This document shows, in pieces, positions 11,272 through 21,061 of a stretch of DNA of 64,000 bases (positions within the stretch are counted from its first letter, which is position 1; each line of letters starts with the position of its first letter). A program made the position numbers and the translations under genes. The stretch comes from Saussurea involucrata (Eukaryota > Streptophyta > Magnoliopsida > Asterales > Asteraceae): the NCBI GenBank assembly GCA_033807775.1, contig CM066312.1:25269696-25333695 (forward strand), written 5' to 3'. Below the pieces are notes generated by a model, which saw nothing but the letters and a program-made list of their open reading frames with translations, made no database searches and was not told the DNA's origin.

Positions 11272-11626
11272 GGCTTTTGAACATATCAGTTCAAAACCCG
11301 TGCTTCAACGACTTTGGCTTTTGGACATATCAGTTCAAAACCCGTTCTTCAAAGACTATGGTTTCTAAACATATCAGTTTAGGACCCGCACTTAAAAGAG
11401 ATTATGGTTTCTGGATACAACAGTTCAGGACCCGTGCTTAAACGTTTATTGGCTTTTGAACATATCAGTTCAAAACCCGTGCTTCAATGACTTTGGCTTT
11501 TGGACATATCAGTTCAAAACCCGTTCTTCAAAGACTATGGCTTCTGAACAATTCAGTTCAGGACCCGTACTTCAAAGACTAAGACTTCTAAACAAATCAG
11601 TTTAGAACTCATACTTCTTAGGTGAT
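11272..11626 (+). repeat. CopB array of eight 44-46 nt stem-loop repeats
   Basis: Units start at 11272, 11316, 11360, 11406, 11451, 11495, 11539 and 11583. Each holds a 6-8 bp stem around a six-base loop (often ATATCA), followed in most units by ACCCGTNCTT. Unit 1 pairs TTTTGAAC with GTTCAAAA. Unit 3 has CTAAAC/GTTTAG, unit 7 CTGAAC/GTTCAG and unit 8 TTCTAAAC/GTTTAGAA. Units 2, 4 and 6 keep the stem with G-U pairs in RNA. The stem changes are compensatory at two positions. The array lies where pol would start. Confidence 0.8.
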
Positions 11627-12055
11627 ATCCTTAACTGTTACATCTTTCTGTTTCAAGGAACAAGTGGTGAAAGGTAACATTGGATCATATTTTGTTTCTA
11701 CTGCTCTGAAAACTTGAATCTTTACAAATTTAATTCAATGAGATGAAATTTTCAATTTTCATTCAATGAATTAAATGTGTGCTAAAAGATGATTTTACAA
11801 GTATTTTTGTATTATCTAAGTTATATTTGTTTCAACTTTCACCTCTGAAATTAATCGAAAGGTCAGCAAAACATGAATGAAATTATGCTGAATGCTCAAA
11901 ATTATGTGAATCTGGACTTATATAGAATATAATGCTCAAAAAGCCTAAATGTCTGAGTGATGGATGGAAATGAAAATATGGGAGAAACACTATGTTTTAG
12001 AACCAATTGATTGAGATAAATTGTTGCACTATCATTTAGTTTGAAAGTTTGTGCC

Positions 12056-12331
12056 TGTGGCCTTTCTGGTTTGGGAGAGTAAGTCCTAAGGGGTGCTCGA
12101 CACCTAGTCCCTAGAATCAACTGGTCTGGGATCGGCTGACCCAAATCCTGCAATAGAACCAGATAGAAAGCCATGTTCTACTGGTACAAATGGGTTTAAG
12201 ATATATCGATGTGGCCTTTCTGGTTTGGGAAATTAAGTTCTAAAGGGTGCTCGTCACCTAGCACCTAAGGCCAACTGGTCTGGGATCTGCTAACCCAAAT
12301 CCTGCTATAGAACCAGATAGAAAGTCATGTT
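12056..12331 (+). repeat. CopB direct repeat of about 122 bp, two copies
   Basis: TGTGGCCTTTCTGGTTTGGG starts at 12056 and again at 12210. Both copies continue through AACTGGTCTGGGATC and AGAACCAGATAGAAAG, about 90 percent alike by eye, with a spacer of about 30 bp. Confidence 0.85.
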
Positions 12332-12365
12332 TAACGGTGTATCTTATTCTTACTGAACTTTTTGA

Positions 12366-12440
12366 TCAAAAGATGCCAATGAGCACAAAATCAAAGGATG
12401 CCAATGAGCACAGAATCAAAAGATGCCAAAGAGCACACAT
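12366..12440 (+). repeat. CopB 25-nt repeat, three copies
   Basis: Three consecutive units around AAAGATGCCAATGAGCACA, the last with AAAGAGCACA. Confidence 0.85.
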
Positions 12441-13142
12441 CTCTTGAAACTCGGGAAAATACAAAGTCGCGATAAACCCGTAAATTCATGAAATTCTGAT
12501 TTTGGACAAATAGTGTGAGTAGAGCAAAGTATTCTTATATGTTTTAGAATTGCATACGCTTGATGCTAATCATATTTCGCATGCTAGCATACCAAATAGA
12601 TTTAATAAAGGGGTTGACACTGAACGTTTGTAACTTGATATGCAATGATGTCTTGTTTTTGAATCCAAACACATGCATTTGATTTCATTTGATTGAAATA
12701 TTGTTAAATTTCATTAAGTTGAATTTCTTTTGTAAAGCTTTCAAATGATCAAATGTTAGTAGTTATAAAATGAAGTTCAATGAATTTTATTTTCCTTGTG
12801 TAAATTTCTTTTAAAATTTGTGCTACAATTTCAAATACTGTACGCTATTGAAATATATGCATACTTTCAGGGGGAGAAAACAAATTGCTCCAGAATTCTT
12901 ATTTTGAGAGGGAGCAAGGTTATTCACTAAGGAGGAGATTGTTAGTAATACTAAGAGACGCGACTGAAATTGAAGAAGGTTTTCGATGATAATGATGCTC
13001 ACTAACATCGAAAAAGGGGGAGAAATGTTTATATCAATTTCATGTCAAAAAGCTTTCAAGTCAAATATATTTCAAGTCAAAGATTCGTGAACAAAAACTG
13101 AAGATCGGGGGAAGAAGGATCATGTGAAGTCCAAATGTTGCT

Positions 13143-13238
13143 GAATTTGGTTATCTTAGTTCTGAGTGGTTCTCGGAATGTGCTTACACCGAATTTGGTT
13201 ATCTTAGTTCTGAGTGGTTCTCGGAATGCGCTTACACC
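13143..13238 (+). repeat. CopB 48-bp tandem duplication
   Basis: Two adjacent 48-bp copies starting GAATTTGGTTATCTTAG at 13143 and 13191. They differ at one visible position (TGTGCTTACACC against TGCGCTTACACC). Confidence 0.9.
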
Positions 13239-13546
13239 TAAAAGTTCAAAAATGTGGATGGTTTCACATCTTTCTGAAATTCATGTTCAAGACTTGAAGA
13301 CAATCTGTTGAAGATTGTATTGAAGAAGGTTGCTTTTTCAAAGAGAAAGACAAAGACTTTTCATGTTTGTCTGAAGATTCTTCAAAGCTGAGTTCTTAAA
13401 GAGTGTCAAAGCATATAGTTCGCCGTGAACTAGTGGAGATAAAGCTATTTGAAGATTATCTGAGCCTCAAAGTTTAAAGCGGTCAAAGATAAAATATTGA
13501 AGATCAAGTACTGAAGACTGCTGCTATTTTTTTAAATCTTGAATCC

Positions 13547-13558
13547 AAAGGGGGAGAT
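13547..13558 (+). other. CopB polypurine tract
   Basis: AAAGGGGGAGAT directly before the 3' LTR, the plus-strand primer position. The same GGGGGAG core is used by SIRE-2 (49613-49624). Confidence 0.85.
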
Positions 13559-13884
13559 TGTTAGAGCATTATTGTATTCAAGATTTATTGCAAAGTCTTG
13601 TAATTAGTCAAAGCTTGTAAAGTCAAATGTAAAAGTCAAAGTCATGAAAAGTCAAAGTAGATTAGATTTAATGCTTTGTAATCCTAGGTATAAATAGGAT
13701 TAGTTAGCTTAGATGTTAAAAAAAGTCAAAAGAAAGCAATTGATTAGTGATCTTAATTGTAATATTCTAGAGAGAGAAGTGAGAGCATTCTAGAGAGAGA
13801 AAGTGCATAATTCCTATGTAAATCTCTATTATGTTCAAGATCAATGGATGATTTGATGATTACCTAATAGAAACTGGTTTAACA
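13559..13884 (+). repeat. CopB 3' LTR
   Basis: 326 bp, nearly identical to 7813-8140. It ends GGTTTAACA and is followed by the target duplication CAAAG (13885-13889). Confidence 0.92.
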
Positions 13885-14374
13885 CAAAGACTCAGGGTTT
13901 GATCTAATCGCCTATTCAGATAGTGAATTTGCAGGATGCAAATTGGATAGGAAAAGCACCACAGGAGGCTCTCAACTCCTGGGTGGAAAGTTGGTGAGTT
14001 GGACAAGTAAAAAGCAAAACTCAGTGTCCACCTCAACCGGTGAAGCTGAGTACGTAGCTGCTTGAAGTTGTTGTTCTCATGTCTTGTGGATGAGAAATCA
14101 ACTACTGGACTATGACCTTCAGCTCTCCAAAATTCCAATCTATTGCGACAGCACTAATGCCTTCGTCATAGCAAACAATCCAGTGCTACACTCAAAGACC
14201 AAACACATCGAAATCATGTATCATTTTATCAGAGATCATGTGATGAATGGTGATATACAACCTCATTTTATCCCAACTGACTTTCAGTTAGCTGATCTTT
14301 TCACCAAACCTCTTGATGAGACAAGATTCAACTTTCTCATCAGCGAGCTTGGAATGTTGAACCTAGAAGAGTAA
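13885..14374 (+). pseudogene. SIRE-1 pol, RNase H part resumed after CopB
   Basis: After the CopB target duplication the frame matches SIRE-2 RNase H: the TTGGSQLLGGKLVSW region, the AEYVAA region with TGA where SIRE-2 has Gly (GCTTGAAGT, about 14062-14070), YCDSTNAFVIANNPVLHSK and the pol end LGMLNLEE before TAA 14372-14374. This join reconstructs the CopB insertion site precisely. The fragment is not expressible as pol. Confidence 0.9.
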
Positions 14375-14676
14375 AATCTTCAGTGGTTCACATTTGATTA
14401 GTGATAAAAATGAATTTGTATACCCATATTAATCAACCTATCTTGGAACAAAATTGATTCGCTGATATCAAGGTATGTTCTCTCTCTTACTCGTTGACGT
14501 TCGCCTAAGAATGCAAAATTTCAAAACAAATTACATCGCTGAATATCTATTCCTTTCAGTGGTTCTTTTGAAATTCTTAAATCTCACTGATATTTCTAAT
14601 CAGTGCTTCGTGTTTTAAAAATGTCCCTGAGTTTTCAAAATCCTCAGAGACACCTTAAAATATGAAAGGACGTTTG

Positions 14677-14832
14677 TGACGTCATCACAACGGTTAAACA
14701 ATGGCACGCCTTTTCTCTGACATGTTTGCCCGTTTCGTTTCCTTGTCCAATCAAATTCAAGGGACGTGTCCGTGTCATCATGAAAAACTTTTCCCGCTCA
14801 TAGTTTTTCTCTCTCTACTCTCACTATATAAA
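14677..14832 (+). promoter_or_regulatory. SIRE-1 internal promoter-like block before ORF3
   Basis: TGACGTCA (14677-14684), CCAAT (14747-14751), ACGTGTC (14764-14770) and TATATAAA (14825-14832), in the same order and similar spacing as in SIRE-2 and SIRE-3. Motif conservation in three copies of different age supports function. The CACGTG seen in the other two is GACGTG here. Confidence 0.6.
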
Positions 14833-14952
14833 CCCCTTGAGTTTATATTTTAACTTTTACGCGAACTTAATCTCCATAAGCAAGAATCAACTGTTGCATT
14901 TGAACTTATTTCTCCAGAAACTGTTCATCTTCATCTTCTTCAAACATCAAAG

Positions 14953-15338
14953 GTTAATATTTCTCTAATTTTCCTTTAAACAAACTTGTTTTTGATCTTA
15001 TTCTTGTTTTTACAAGATCAAACAAAGGAACTTTCTCAAATGAAATCATTTTCTTCGTGGTTTTATGAACACAATCTGTTTTCAGATTGTTCTTCGAGTT
15101 TAAAATAAAAATCTTAAACTTGGCATTTTTATATGTTTTTCCAGAATCCTTTCCATAAAAGGAAACTGGAAAACAAGAACTTTCACTATGTTTTGTACTT
15201 CTTTTCAAAGCTAGAAAACCCTAGGTTCCATTTCTTTCTCAAAATGGAAACTGTAAAACCCTAAAAACCCTTATTTTGGAATCTTATCCATTTTAAGAAC
15301 TTCTTTTCATCTTCTTCATGTTTATATGTTATGAACAG
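14953..15338 (+). other. predicted ORF3 leader intron (SIRE-1)
   Basis: Donor ATCAAAG/GTTAAT and acceptor TATGAACAG lie 386 nt apart. The acceptor is two bases before the ORF3 ATG at 15341. Donor and acceptor are in equivalent places in SIRE-2 and SIRE-3. Confidence 0.5.
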
Positions 15339-15340
15339 AA

Positions 15341-15518
15341 ATGGCAACCACTGAAGCTACCAACACTGCTTCTCCTACTACCTCTGACAAGATTGAGCTT
15401 GTCAAAGCACCAAATGTCAACTTCACAATGGAACAAATCACGTTCCAAGGAAACAACCCCTATGCTCTATTCGACTTCCCCCCAAGGAAAAACATCACTC
15501 ACTTGGATGACGCTGTAA
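15341..15518 (+). pseudogene. SIRE-1 ORF3, first segment
   Basis: It starts ATGGCAACC and encodes a diverged form of the SIRE-2 ORF3 N-terminus, with VKAPNVNFTMEQ and FDFPPRKNITHLDDAV. It is cut by the solo LTR at 15519, with the TGTAA duplication at 15514-15518. The frame continues at 17472. Confidence 0.85.
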
Positions 15519-17471
15519 TGTAACGTCCCAAAAATTACAAGGATATTTAAATTTTCTAAAACATATATTCCATTATAAAACAACCACATTTTTAATAAAC
15601 TGTAACTCAATTAAAGTTAATATCGTCAACTCAAACAGTCAAAAGAATTTATGCAGCGGAAATATTATAAATAAAATCTAAAAGTTTAAAAGTGTAAATT
15701 CCAACAATTCTCGGCGCCCGCGCTTTGTGTGTACCGTCAAGCCCGACTGCCGCTCGCACCTGAAATCACAACATATTGGGAAAGGGTAAGCTAAACGCTT
15801 AGTGAGTCCTACCACACACGCAGGTAGCAACCCCACGTATATCGCTCCTACTCGCAAGTAGGTAACATCACTATCACCACGAATATAAACCAAATAATAA
15901 TTAATGTATAAATACGAACCTCGGTCCCACCGAGTACACAAAAATATATTGATGCAAGCTCAGTCCCACTGAGCCCTCGGTCCCACCGAGTAAAGATAAT
16001 ATAATTGTACTAGCTCAGTCCCACCGAGCCCTCGGTCCCACCGAGTAAAGTTAATATAATTGTACTAGCTCAGTCCCACCGAGCCCTCGGTCCCACCGAG
16101 CCCCTCAGTCCCACCGAGGTGTACACAAAACACATACCATTCACATATTAATTCAACAATCACAACTATTTATCACATCCCAACTAGTTCACGTAAACAC
16201 GTAATAACACGTAACACACAATAACGTTACACATGAAATTCCTAACTACGCGGTGAGAGAACTCACTTCGTAAGCGCGCCTAGCTCACGAACAACAGTTC
16301 CAGCTCCACCAATCCGGGATCACTTCCCAATACCTAAACAAATGTTAAAACGCATTAACACGAGGTCCGAACCCTAAAACATGACGCACGAACAACTGTC
16401 GCTAAAACTACTTTTCTGTCTAACCAAACAGGTCTGTTCGGGACCTGTTCCGACCTCCCCAAACACAGAAAATCCCCAATCACATTACATCACCAGAAAG
16501 TGCTCTGAGTTAGGGTTCCAAGGATATATTATACTCCTCCTAACGATTTTTATACAGTTTAATACGGATTTTACAAAAACGGTTCGCAGAACAGCGAAAA
16601 CAGAACCTTTCAGTACAAAACGACGATTTGGCCTAAGCTACGTTCCGAACTGGTTTTTGCACAAAACATAGAAAAGTTACTAGACTCAAAATGGGAACTT
16701 TTGGCACCGATTTCACCCCAATCCGTGCCATGAGTAAAAAGTTACGGCTTACGCAATACGGTGGCAGATTACTAACTTCACATGAAATCATAAGATGGTT
16801 TTGCAAAACGACTAGGCGGTTTCGGGCCAAGACCACAGCGGTCTTAGGGTTCTCTCTCTCGATCACCCTAATCGTGCACCCACTCACACACACCACCACA
16901 GCCGTCCACCCACGGCTACCGCAGCGGCGGCGTGCGGCGGTGGTGGCTTCGCCGGAAAATGAAAAGAAAAAGGAAAAGGAACGAGGGTTTACCTTACGGC
17001 GAAGCGGCGGCGTTTTCTACACTCCTCCGGCGGTAGTGACAGCGGCGAAGGGTGGTTGCCGTCGTGCTCTCCCTCCCTCTCCTCTCGCCGGCGACCTCTC
17101 TCTCTTTCCCTCTCAATTTCTTTCTTTCTCTCTCTCTCTCTTCGATTGCTCTCTCTCTAGCTTTCTTCTTGGCCGAACACACAACAAGGGGGAATGGGGA
17201 AAAGGCTTTTGGGAGTTACTTAAGTGGAAAACGAAAGGGGTGAGGGAAGGGGATCGGTCATATGGCTGGTCCCATGCATAAGTTTGGTGCATTGACCCAA
17301 ATGGCCCCTCAACTTCCTTTCCTTGCATAAAACCCAAACCGAGTTGACCCCGTTAACTTTTTGTCCCATTTCGTCTAATTCTGCTAACGAACACCAAGCT
17401 AAGGAGACGATTTTAAAAAGAAATTAATAAAAATAATAAAGAAAAAGACATACCGGAGTGCGGGCTTTACA
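15519..17471 (-). mobile_element. solo LTR of a Ty3-gypsy-like element
   Basis: 1953 bp. On the minus strand it starts TGTAAAGCCCGC and ends GGGACGTTACA. It is flanked by perfect 5-bp duplications TGTAA (15514-15518, 17472-17476), and SIRE-1 ORF3 continues on both sides. There is no internal region, so it is a solo LTR left by LTR-LTR recombination. The style resembles long chromovirus LTRs, but lineage is not proven. Reading frames inside, such as that near 16691-17281, are low-complexity LTR sequence. Confidence 0.85.
15918..16122. repeat. repeats of a CTCGGTCCCACCGAG hairpin within the solo LTR
   Basis: Three units of about 60 bp plus partial units. They alternate CTCGGTCCCACCGAG (6-bp stem, 3-base loop) and CTCAGTCCCACCGAG, separated by an AT-rich spacer (AATATAATTGTACTAG). 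Confidence 0.85.
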
Positions 17472-17703
17472 TGTAAACTTCTTGAAAGGTTGACCTCTGG
17501 CGACAACACTGACCATCAAACCACCTGCTCATAAGAACCTCCTTGCTCAGTTCTGGTATACTGCCAGAAAAGCTCAAGTTCCCTCCTCCAAAGACCCTAA
17601 GAAGCTGATCGACGTCATCCTCTTCGACACTGAACACAGTGAAGCCAAGATTCATCCCGGGGCAATCAGGCCTGCTCTAAACCTCCCTGGAAGCTCAAGG
17701 GAC
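17472..17703 (+). pseudogene. SIRE-1 ORF3, second segment
   Basis: Between the solo LTR and the MITE the sequence corresponds to the SIRE-2 ORF3 segment around residues 65-130 (the QFWYSAR and IRKALKFPN regions), with frame damage. The last bases are the 8-bp MITE target copy. Confidence 0.8.
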
Positions 17704-18228
17704 TAGGCATGGCAACGGGGCGGGTATGGGGTGGGGATCTCCATCCCCGGCCCCAGCCTCGGTTTGTGATACCCTCCCCCGGCCCCGGCTCCGGGCGAGT
17801 ACGGGGATACCAACCCCGGCCCCGGTCAAGACCCGGTCAACATCCGTCCCCGGTTTGTACCCGGTTCCCCGACCCGGTTGGTGTTTTTTTTGGCTTTTTA
17901 ACAAATATTTTGCTGCACTGTTTTTAAAATTGGAAAAAAATAAATATTTTTAACAACTATCTGAGATGATTACAAATTGGAAAGGAATAAATATTTTTAA
18001 AATTTATTATATATTTTAAATATATAAAATAAATAAAATTTTAATTATATATATATATATATATACCGGGTCCGGGGCGGGTCGGGGGATGGTCATCCCG
18101 GCCCCGGCCCCGGTTTTTTGAAAGTGTGTTTCCCCGGCCCCGGTACCTGGTTTGGCGGGGAATCCTCGGCCCCGGTCGGGTCGGATGGACCGGGTTCCCC
18201 ACTGGGTCGGGTCAAATTGCCATGCCTA
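17704..18228. mobile_element. hAT-type MITE
   Basis: 525 bp with perfect 12-bp terminal inverted repeats TAGGCATGGCAA / TTGCCATGCCTA. The flanks are 8-bp duplications CAAGGGAC (17696-17703) and CAAGTGAC (18229-18236) with one mismatch. Both ends are GC-rich runs of CCCCGG and the middle is AT-rich. There is no transposase, so it is non-autonomous. An 8-bp duplication is the hAT signature. Confidence 0.88.
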
Positions 18229-20299
18229 CAAGTGACAAACGTTTCGTTCCTCTACCTGATGTCAAGAAAGAAGCTGACAGAGATGAAATCATTGCATTTC
18301 TGGATGCAATGAACTACACATGGAACACAGGGAGAGATAAACTCCCTGAGAAGAAGTTAACCTCCATCCTCAAGTCCAAAATGCCAAGCGAGATGAACTT
18401 CATCTTCGCACACCTCATCAGTTGTATGACAGTTAAGGTCGGATCAACTGATCAGGCCGCACTACCCCAACAGGCTATGGGGTATGCGCTGATGAAGGGC
18501 CTCCATATCGACTGGGCCAATATCATCTTTGACGATATGATGCTCAGAGTAGAAGAAGCAAATCGGCCACTGAATGTTCCCTATCCCCGCTTTCTCAGTG
18601 CTCACTTCCGACAAGGACTTGGAGATTTATACCCGAAGGTTGGAGACCTGAAGTTATCCCAAGTCGGCCCTAAGATCCTCGACTTCAAGCCAGTGGAAAA
18701 CGAGGTATGTCTCTCTACTCTCTTACCTCTTCTCAGACCTCCTCCTTCTTCTACTTCTGCGGCTACCACATCGGCAGCGGTAATCCCAACCGCTGGTACC
18801 CAGGCCGCACCAACCACTCCTCGCAAAAGGAAACACTCTGACACCCAACTTGGCATCCATAAGACCAAGAAGATTTCCAAGGAGCAACCCCTCAAGCCTT
18901 TCCAGGCTGAAGACTCCACGTCTATCTCTCCAAAGAAGACGCTGGAAAGTTCTGTGGCACGCTCCGCCACAACTGCTGAACCAACCCCTTCAATACCCAC
19001 TTCAGCGCCTCTAGACGCTGTAGTTGTCTTGGAACAGAACCCCCCTCCTTCAGCGTCGACCATCTCTGGAAGACGATTACGAGCACTATTCAGGTCGCCG
19101 AAATTTCAATGACTTCATCAACCAACCCGCAGGTATACATAACACCCTAAACACTCCTCTCTCAAAATCCTCAACTTTTGAGCTTTCCTTTGTTCATAAG
19201 TTTTCTTCTGTTACAGGTCCTAATTTGGGCACCATCAATAACGCCCTCAAGGATTTGGAAACAAAAGTGGGAAATCTCACCACTACTCTCTCCTCCAACT
19301 CCTCAGCGGTTACAGACGATGGGGACGCTCTCAAGAAGCTCACCTATGAGGTGAAAGACAAAGCATCCAACGTTGATCAGGAAAAGGTGGAAGGTAGCCT
19401 TTCTAATGTTGCTACTGCTCTTGTTGACAACTCTACCTTCATCAACACCATGAACATCACCAGCGGCAACCTCTCCAACAACTTCACCACACTGTCCAAC
19501 GAAGTCACATCGTTGAACACAGTGGTGGGCAATCTTCAGGGAGAGGTTACGTCTTTGAAGACAGAGATGGGCACCCTAACCCAATCCGTGAGTAATGCTA
19601 CAAATCTCCTGCAGCAAATCCTGGATCGCCTGAATGCTCCAACATGTCCTCCTTCACATTTTACTCAGGTCGATCGGGAAACTCTGGAAAGATCAACCCT
19701 GCTATTTCTGGCCTCGAACATAGAATGGCAGCGTTAGAAACCGCTGTTGGGATCACTGGCCTTGAAGACAGTGACCCAAAGGATGTTGTTGATGTTGACA
19801 CTACTACCTCCCCTACCCGTCATGTGGAAGAGGGGGAGAATACTCAAGAAGACCTTCCCCCTAACTCTGAGGGGGAGGGTATTATCTCTGAAGTTGCTAA
19901 TAAACCTCAGGGAGTTGAAAACCCTGAGGGAACCGAGTTCTCCCTACACGACGCTGATTTTGAGGGGGAGAATGTCGAAGAACATGCAGACTCTCCAGTG
20001 CATGTTAAGTGTGAAGAAGCAGCTGAGGAAGAAGAAGAAGACGAAGAAGATCTCGAACTTCACGATGACGAACCATCAGCATCACCTAAAGATGATGATG
20101 ATGATGATGACGATGAGGATGATGTCGACTTCTCCTTCAAACCTAGAAAGGCCCCTACTCAAAAAGGGGTAGTTATTAAAGAATCATCAGGGGAGGGACC
20201 ACCAAAAAGCCTGCAGTGACTGAAGCCGATAAAGGCAAAAATAAAGGCATCGCTACAGAAGACAATCTGACTATCCTTCTACGAAAGCCAGTTTGTCAT
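18229..20299 (+). pseudogene. SIRE-1 ORF3, third segment
   Basis: It resumes SIRE ORF3: KKEADRDEIIAFLDAMNYTW, PSEMNFIFAHLISCMT and VGPKILDFKPVENEV, then the coiled coil (LETKVGNLTTTLSSNSSAV) and the acidic tail with a run of Asp. Frame changes fall near 19060-19110 and 19640-19740, and TGA at 20217-20219. A GCAG/GTATAC...TTCTGTTACAG pair at 19133-19216 (84 nt) corresponds to an 81-nt segment in SIRE-2 and SIRE-3. The 3' donor, TCAG/GTAC in the other copies, is damaged here (TCAT/GTAA). Confidence 0.85.
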
Positions 20300-20455
20300 G
20301 TAACATACATTTTCTTCCCTTACACTGCATCCCTCCTCTATCCCTTCTCAACCTCAGTTCTACTCTCCATAAAACCTTTGTACACTTAAATCTCATTCTT
20401 TCACTATCTCTTCTCCCAAATGATCTAATCTATATGATTGTTGTGTTTCAGCTAG

Positions 20456-21061
20456 TCCTCTCCCCTGCTTGAGGGTCAATCTAAAACTCCCCAGACTACA
20501 ACTCCAATAATCCCAGCCCCGAGTGCTGATGAAATAATCCCGGTCTTAGACTTCGCTGAGACTGGTGACATTTTTTAAGAAGAACAGGAAGAAGAACTGC
20601 TCTCTCATAAGAAAAGACCTTCCTGGGTTCCTCAAACGCCAAGTGAAGAAGAAATAAAAAGGAGAGCATCTATGATTCAAAAGCTAGAGGATCAACGCAT
20701 CGTTCCTGTTCATCTCAACATCCTATCAAAAGAGGAAGTCATGGAATCCCGCAGAGCTGAGAAACTCTTCGCTGAAAGAAAGAAGGCTGAAGAAAAAGAC
20801 AAAGCATACGCCTTAAAACTTGCTCAGCGAACAGTTGAAGATCCTCAACTGAAGAAATTCCCTGTTGCTGTCCAAAAGAAACTGATGAATGACGCACAAA
20901 AGACCCACCAAGAAAAGACCAAAGTCAGCGACACCACACTCGAATAGTGTAAGAAAATGTGCCACTAAAGACAACATGCTTCAAGGATAAAAGATGTAAA
21001 CGTCAGAGGGAGATATCCTTTGAAAAATATAAAAAATGGTACCGATCGTTCATGTCCAAGT
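20456..21061 (+). pseudogene. SIRE-1 ORF4, truncated
   Basis: It follows the CTAG acceptor and is related to SIRE-2 ORF4 (KLEDQRIV, AERKKAEEKDKAYALKLAQR, VSDTTLE). There are in-frame stops, including TAA near 20577 and TAG near 20945. It is cut at 21061 by the chromovirus LTR, so the C-terminal half is missing. Confidence 0.8.

Larger units (their letters stand above)
11627..13546 (+). other. CopB 3' non-coding region
   Basis: About 1.9 kb without a convincing gene. It contains the direct repeats listed separately and several internal purine tracts (near 11251, 12870, 13015). It seems to be 3' untranslated sequence kept after loss of pol. Confidence 0.6.
7813..13884 (+). mobile_element. CopB: young non-autonomous Ty1-copia element lacking pol
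   Basis: 6072 bp with LTRs of 328 and 326 bp, an initiator-Met primer site and a purine tract. A perfect 5-bp target duplication CAAAG lies at 7808-7812 and 13885-13889. The LTRs differ by two substitutions and an A-tract length, so insertion is recent. The inside has a repetitive leader, a gag-like coiled-coil frame in two pieces, an array of eight small stem-loop repeats and non-coding direct repeats. No protease, integrase, RT or RNase H motif is present. It must depend on enzymes from another element, plausibly a relative of CopD. Confidence 0.9.
1561..21061 (+). mobile_element. SIRE-1: decayed SIRE/Maximus Ty1-copia element, interrupted and truncated
   Basis: Order seen: LTR (1561-2544), primer site, gag, pol, promoter-like spacer, ORF3 and part of ORF4. 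It is interrupted by CopB (7813-13884), a solo LTR (15519-17471) and a hAT-type MITE (17704-18228). Each interruption has a target duplication and SIRE sequence resumes on the far side. The 3' end is cut at 21061 by a minus-strand chromovirus LTR and no 3' LTR remains. All reading frames carry stops or frameshifts, so this is the oldest of the three SIRE copies. Confidence 0.85.

Noticed and set aside
11272..11626. Regularly spaced repeats resembling a CRISPR array
   Set aside because: Repeats are contiguous without unique spacers, degenerate, and inside a plant LTR element with LTRs and target duplication.
16691..17281. 196-codon frame on the plus strand and overlapping frames on both strands
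   Set aside because: It lies wholly within the solo LTR, is built of low-complexity Arg/Ser/Pro-rich sequence and CT repeats, and has no recognisable domain.
18602..19063. 153-codon minus-strand frame
   Set aside because: Antisense shadow of the SIRE-1 ORF3 remnant; no motif and composition mirrors the sense strand.
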